From NCBI RefSeq assembly GCF_900005765.1, contig NC_041683.1, forward strand, positions 620,001 through 684,000: a stretch of 64,000 nt of DNA, in the 5' to 3' direction. Position 1 is the first letter of the stretch. Every line of letters starts with the position of its first letter. This DNA is from Plasmodium relictum (lineage: Eukaryota; Apicomplexa; Aconoidasida; Haemosporida; Plasmodiidae). A model generated the notes under the pieces. It ran no database searches, was not told the DNA's origin, and saw only the letters and a list, made by a program, of their open reading frames with translations. Below, in pieces: positions 61,600 through 64,000 of the stretch. The position numbers and the translations under genes were made by a program.

Positions 61600-62960
61600 A
61601 ATACTGGAAAACTACTATGCTACTGATTATAATTGTCTTAGTTAAATTTAGAATTTGAAGCTACAGGAGGAGTTCAAAATAGTATATCTGATTAGATTAC
61701 TAGATCATTAGGCGGCGAAACTGACATTTTTAGTTAGATGAAATTATATTATAATAGGCCATTAAAATAATACGAATATTAATATGCCATTCTATCTTGT
61801 TAGGAAATTACCTATACAGAACGGGAAGATAAAAATAATATGCCACAAGACGTACTATGGAAAAACAAATTCCCATTTCACTATGGGGCTGGATGATTAT
61901 ATATACCAGAAAAATATAGAAACCATTTAATGTATTGACTTCATAGTAGTAAATTTTCAGGATATTGTGGAACAAATAAAACTTTAAAAAAATTCAAAGA
62001 CATTTTTGTTGGACTAATATTAATAGGGATGTTGAATAATATGTTACAAATTATTTATTTGAATATTTAATATGTAATAAGCCATTTAAATCAAATAAAA
62101 ATCAAGCATTATCAAAATATAATGTATTTGATATGGTATCATTAGATGCTGTAGGGTCTGGAACATGGAAAGGGAAAGTATAATCTATAAAAATAGAGAT
62201 TGATAATTTTTCACGTTTTACGCTAATATATATGATATATATAACTCTATTGCTTTGGAATCAATTAATATTATAAAGAATACATAGTTCCTTATATTTG
62301 TATGTTAAAGAAGTATTCTGGAAGACCGAAGTTTTATTTATGTGAGTGAATAATTTAAAAATTACATTACTAAAGAATTACGGATAAAATTATATCATAC
62401 TAGTATATAATATCCACAAGGGAATAGCGTAAATGAATGTTCTCATAAAAGTCTTGATCATATACTTAAAATGCTATATGAAGAATAATATATATCTTTC
62501 GAAGAAATAATGCAAGACGAACTGGAAATATATGGTAACATTTCACATAGATCTATCAGAGAAACATCTTATTTTGTTATATATGGAATTTATTGTATAT
62601 GTTCATGTTTTTAAAGTATATAACCAGAAACCACTATAGATATGAGAATCATTTATCTGAATGATTGGTAGAAAAATACAAATGAATATTTAGATAAAAT
62701 TAAAGAAAAACCTTTAGTTAGGAATAAATATATTAAAATTGGAGATATAAATTCCTATGATTCTTTGAATATGAATAAAATCAAATGAAACATTATATCG
62801 GATATGGGGAGTGTAGACCACAATAGTTATTTTCTCATAGAGTAATAGAAATCAAGAAAGGATTTTTTAAAACAATACGCATTTATTATAGGGACAAGGA
62901 AATGCAAATCCCTCTTACAAATATTAAATTGTTGAATAATAAGACTAAATAGATATGTAA
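61600..62960 (+). pseudogene. Decayed Ty3/gypsy-type pol: RNase H end and integrase
   Basis: Plus-strand reading with many stops and at least two frameshifts. Near 61615-61730 ATDYNCLS and LIRLLDH recall the RNase H TDH…L…RL region. At ~61942 HSSKFSGYCGTNKTLKKF matches the integrase zinc-binding start (H…SGH.G..KTL); after a shift at a T tract, WTNINRDVE and LFEYLICNKPF continue it from 62010. DMVSLDAVGSG (Asp codon 62145) and IEIDNFSRFT match the first catalytic block, and after another shift YHPQGNSVNE (Glu codon 62435) matches the catalytic Glu block. The second catalytic Asp was not located. Further pol-like text with stops runs to about 62.9 kb. Non-functional. Same strand as LTR2, which follows it. 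Confidence 0.75.
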
Positions 62961-63274
62961 ATTGCAATTAAAGAATTTTATACAAGTTACTAATAAGTAT
63001 AAAAGGAAGTCATAATCTACATATAATTGAAACCTAAATATTATTTTAATACTTATGTGCAAAGTAATATTTCACATTATGAAAATATTAATACTAAGAA
63101 TAGAAAGATTAATGATGAGATATAGGAGGAAATTGAGGTTGTAATATAAGATAAAGAGAACAAACTCTAAACATTATCGATTACTTCCCATAAGTGATGA
63201 TGTGTGGCTAATAAAAGATAAACCTTTTATAATAGGTCGTTAGTCATAAGCAGCTAATTAGTCATGTATATTGG

Positions 63275-63884
63275 TGATTTATTAATTGGCCGCTTAATAA
63301 CTTTGCTAGGGTATTAAACAAACAAATTAATAAAGAGCAGGTATAACTAAGTATATGTTTATATATATATATATATATTCGTTTTTATTATATATATAAT
63401 GTTTTCTTATGATGCATAATATTTAATCAGAATTTAAATTTTTCTGCATCTTTTAATAGACCTAGGAGTTGTTATAAATGAGTTTTTATTTACAAAGAAT
63501 TAGCATCTTTTTTAAATTAAAAAATATATAAACAAATTATAACAATTAATATAGTCAACACTTTAATTTATTCAATGTTATTTCAAAAATATACATTGAA
63601 TATAACATAAATATTATTCATTTTATATCTTAAGCTTTTAAGAGTAAAAGTTAATTCTTTATTTAATTCGAAAAACCAAAACGCCAACCAATAATCCAAA
63701 AAAAAAAAATAATTTTAATTTTTTTTTTTTAATTACAAAGATGTATATAAATAAAATAAACAAACAAAAAAAAATAACTTTACATTTTTTTTTTTTAACT
63801 ATCGTCGATGCATGGCTAATTTGTACATACACAACTAGTAAACTAAATGTACTATAAAAGGTTAATAACATATTTTATTAACCA
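63275..63884 (+). mobile_element. LTR-A copy (LTR2), likely 3' LTR of the pol remnant
   Basis: 610 bases, TGATTTATTAATTGGCC to TTATTAACCA, aligning along its length with LTR1. It follows the pol remnant by about 300 bases on the same strand, the position expected for a 3' LTR. The base before it is ATTGG and after it ATTAT, so the two flanks do not match, which fits an LTR with internal DNA on one side. I see no convincing polypurine tract in front. A TA run and a T tract lie inside. Confidence 0.75.
63860..63883. repeat. Palindromic LTR 3' terminus
   Basis: GGTTAATAA and TTATTAACC arms around a 6-base spacer, just inside the terminal CA. The same palindrome ends LTR3 (60642-60665, reversed) exactly, and LTR1 (59045-59068) with some loss in the centre. 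It could form a hairpin in RNA. Role unknown. Confidence 0.8.
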
Positions 63885-64000
63885 ATTATCCAGTTCTAGA
63901 AAAAAAAAAAAAAGATATATAATTTTTTTTTTATGAAAGAGAAAAAGAACAGATCTTGAGAATTTAATTTTATGAATTTTGAGGGTAGAAATTTCCGTTG

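Noticed and set aside
63659-63871. Minus-strand 70-residue frame inside LTR2
   Set aside because: It lies wholly within LTR sequence and reads from the poly-A/poly-T tracts; there is no matching frame in LTR1.
58465-63884. LTR1 and LTR2 as the 5' and 3' LTRs of one element, both bordered by ATTAT
   Set aside because: The bases after LTR1 continue the interrupted LTR-B repeat and include the matching ATTAT, so LTR1 is a solo insertion and not the 5' end of the pol element.

Overview
Extremely AT-rich protist DNA with short phase-consistent GT-AG introns, long A/T tracts, Asn/Lys/Asp-rich insertions in proteins, and apicomplexan-specific genes (glideosome-associated protein GAPM2, apical asparagine-rich protein AARP, alpha-tubulin II). 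This points to a Plasmodium chromosome. From memory, the order alpha-tubulin II, RPS19, BRR2, eIF4A-III, serpentine receptor SR12, AP-4 sigma, AARP, GAPM2 matches the right-hand part of P. falciparum chromosome 4. The last ~7 kb carries LTRs and a decayed Ty3/gypsy-type pol. I know such elements from the subtelomeres of avian malaria parasites (P. gallinaceum, P. relictum) and not from mammalian species, so an avian Plasmodium near a chromosome end is my best guess.

Layout. 1.8-3.4 kb: a catalytically degenerate PP2C-like protein (-). 6.6-8.3 kb: alpha-tubulin II (+, 3 exons). 10.0-10.9 kb: RPS19 (+, intron directly after the ATG). 12.7-20.5 kb: the spliceosomal helicase BRR2 (+). 21.1-21.5 kb: a small CX9C protein (-). 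22.8-24.0 kb: eIF4A-III (+). 25.1-27.4 kb: a multi-exon seven-helix receptor, probably SR12 (+). 27.7-28.8 kb: a four-exon SAM methyltransferase (+). 29.8-30.9 kb: a Lys/Asn-rich protein with an AP2-like C-terminus (+). 31.6-32.3 kb: AP-4 sigma (-), divergent from a small BSD-like, possibly myristoylated protein (32.6-33.1 kb, +). 34.1-35.3 kb: a membrane-anchored Lys-rich protein (-). 37.4-38.0 kb: AARP (+). 40.5-42.2 kb: GAPM2 (+). 44.1-47.7 kb: an SLC6-type transporter with EGF-like modules in an extracellular loop (+). 48.3-51.9 kb: a putative THO complex subunit 1 (-). 53.0-53.9 kb: a secretory single-pass membrane protein (-), the last gene before the repeats.

The mobile region (57.9-64 kb) can be read in detail. 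Two inverted copies of a long LTR variant (LTR-B) each carry a solo LTR of a shorter variant (LTR-A) at different points. Each copy therefore supplies the empty site for the other, which fixes the LTR-A ends (TG...CA, about 600 bp) and gives 5-bp target duplications (ATTAT and ACACA). Downstream lie remnants of RNase H and integrase with many stops and frameshifts, then another LTR-A copy at the window end. Two patches of clearly higher GC (about 57.0-57.86 and 59.19-59.38 kb) are unexplained.

The genes do not form operons; these are independent eukaryotic transcription units. RNA processing is well represented (BRR2, eIF4A-III, putative THOC1), as are invasion and pellicle proteins (AARP, GAPM2).
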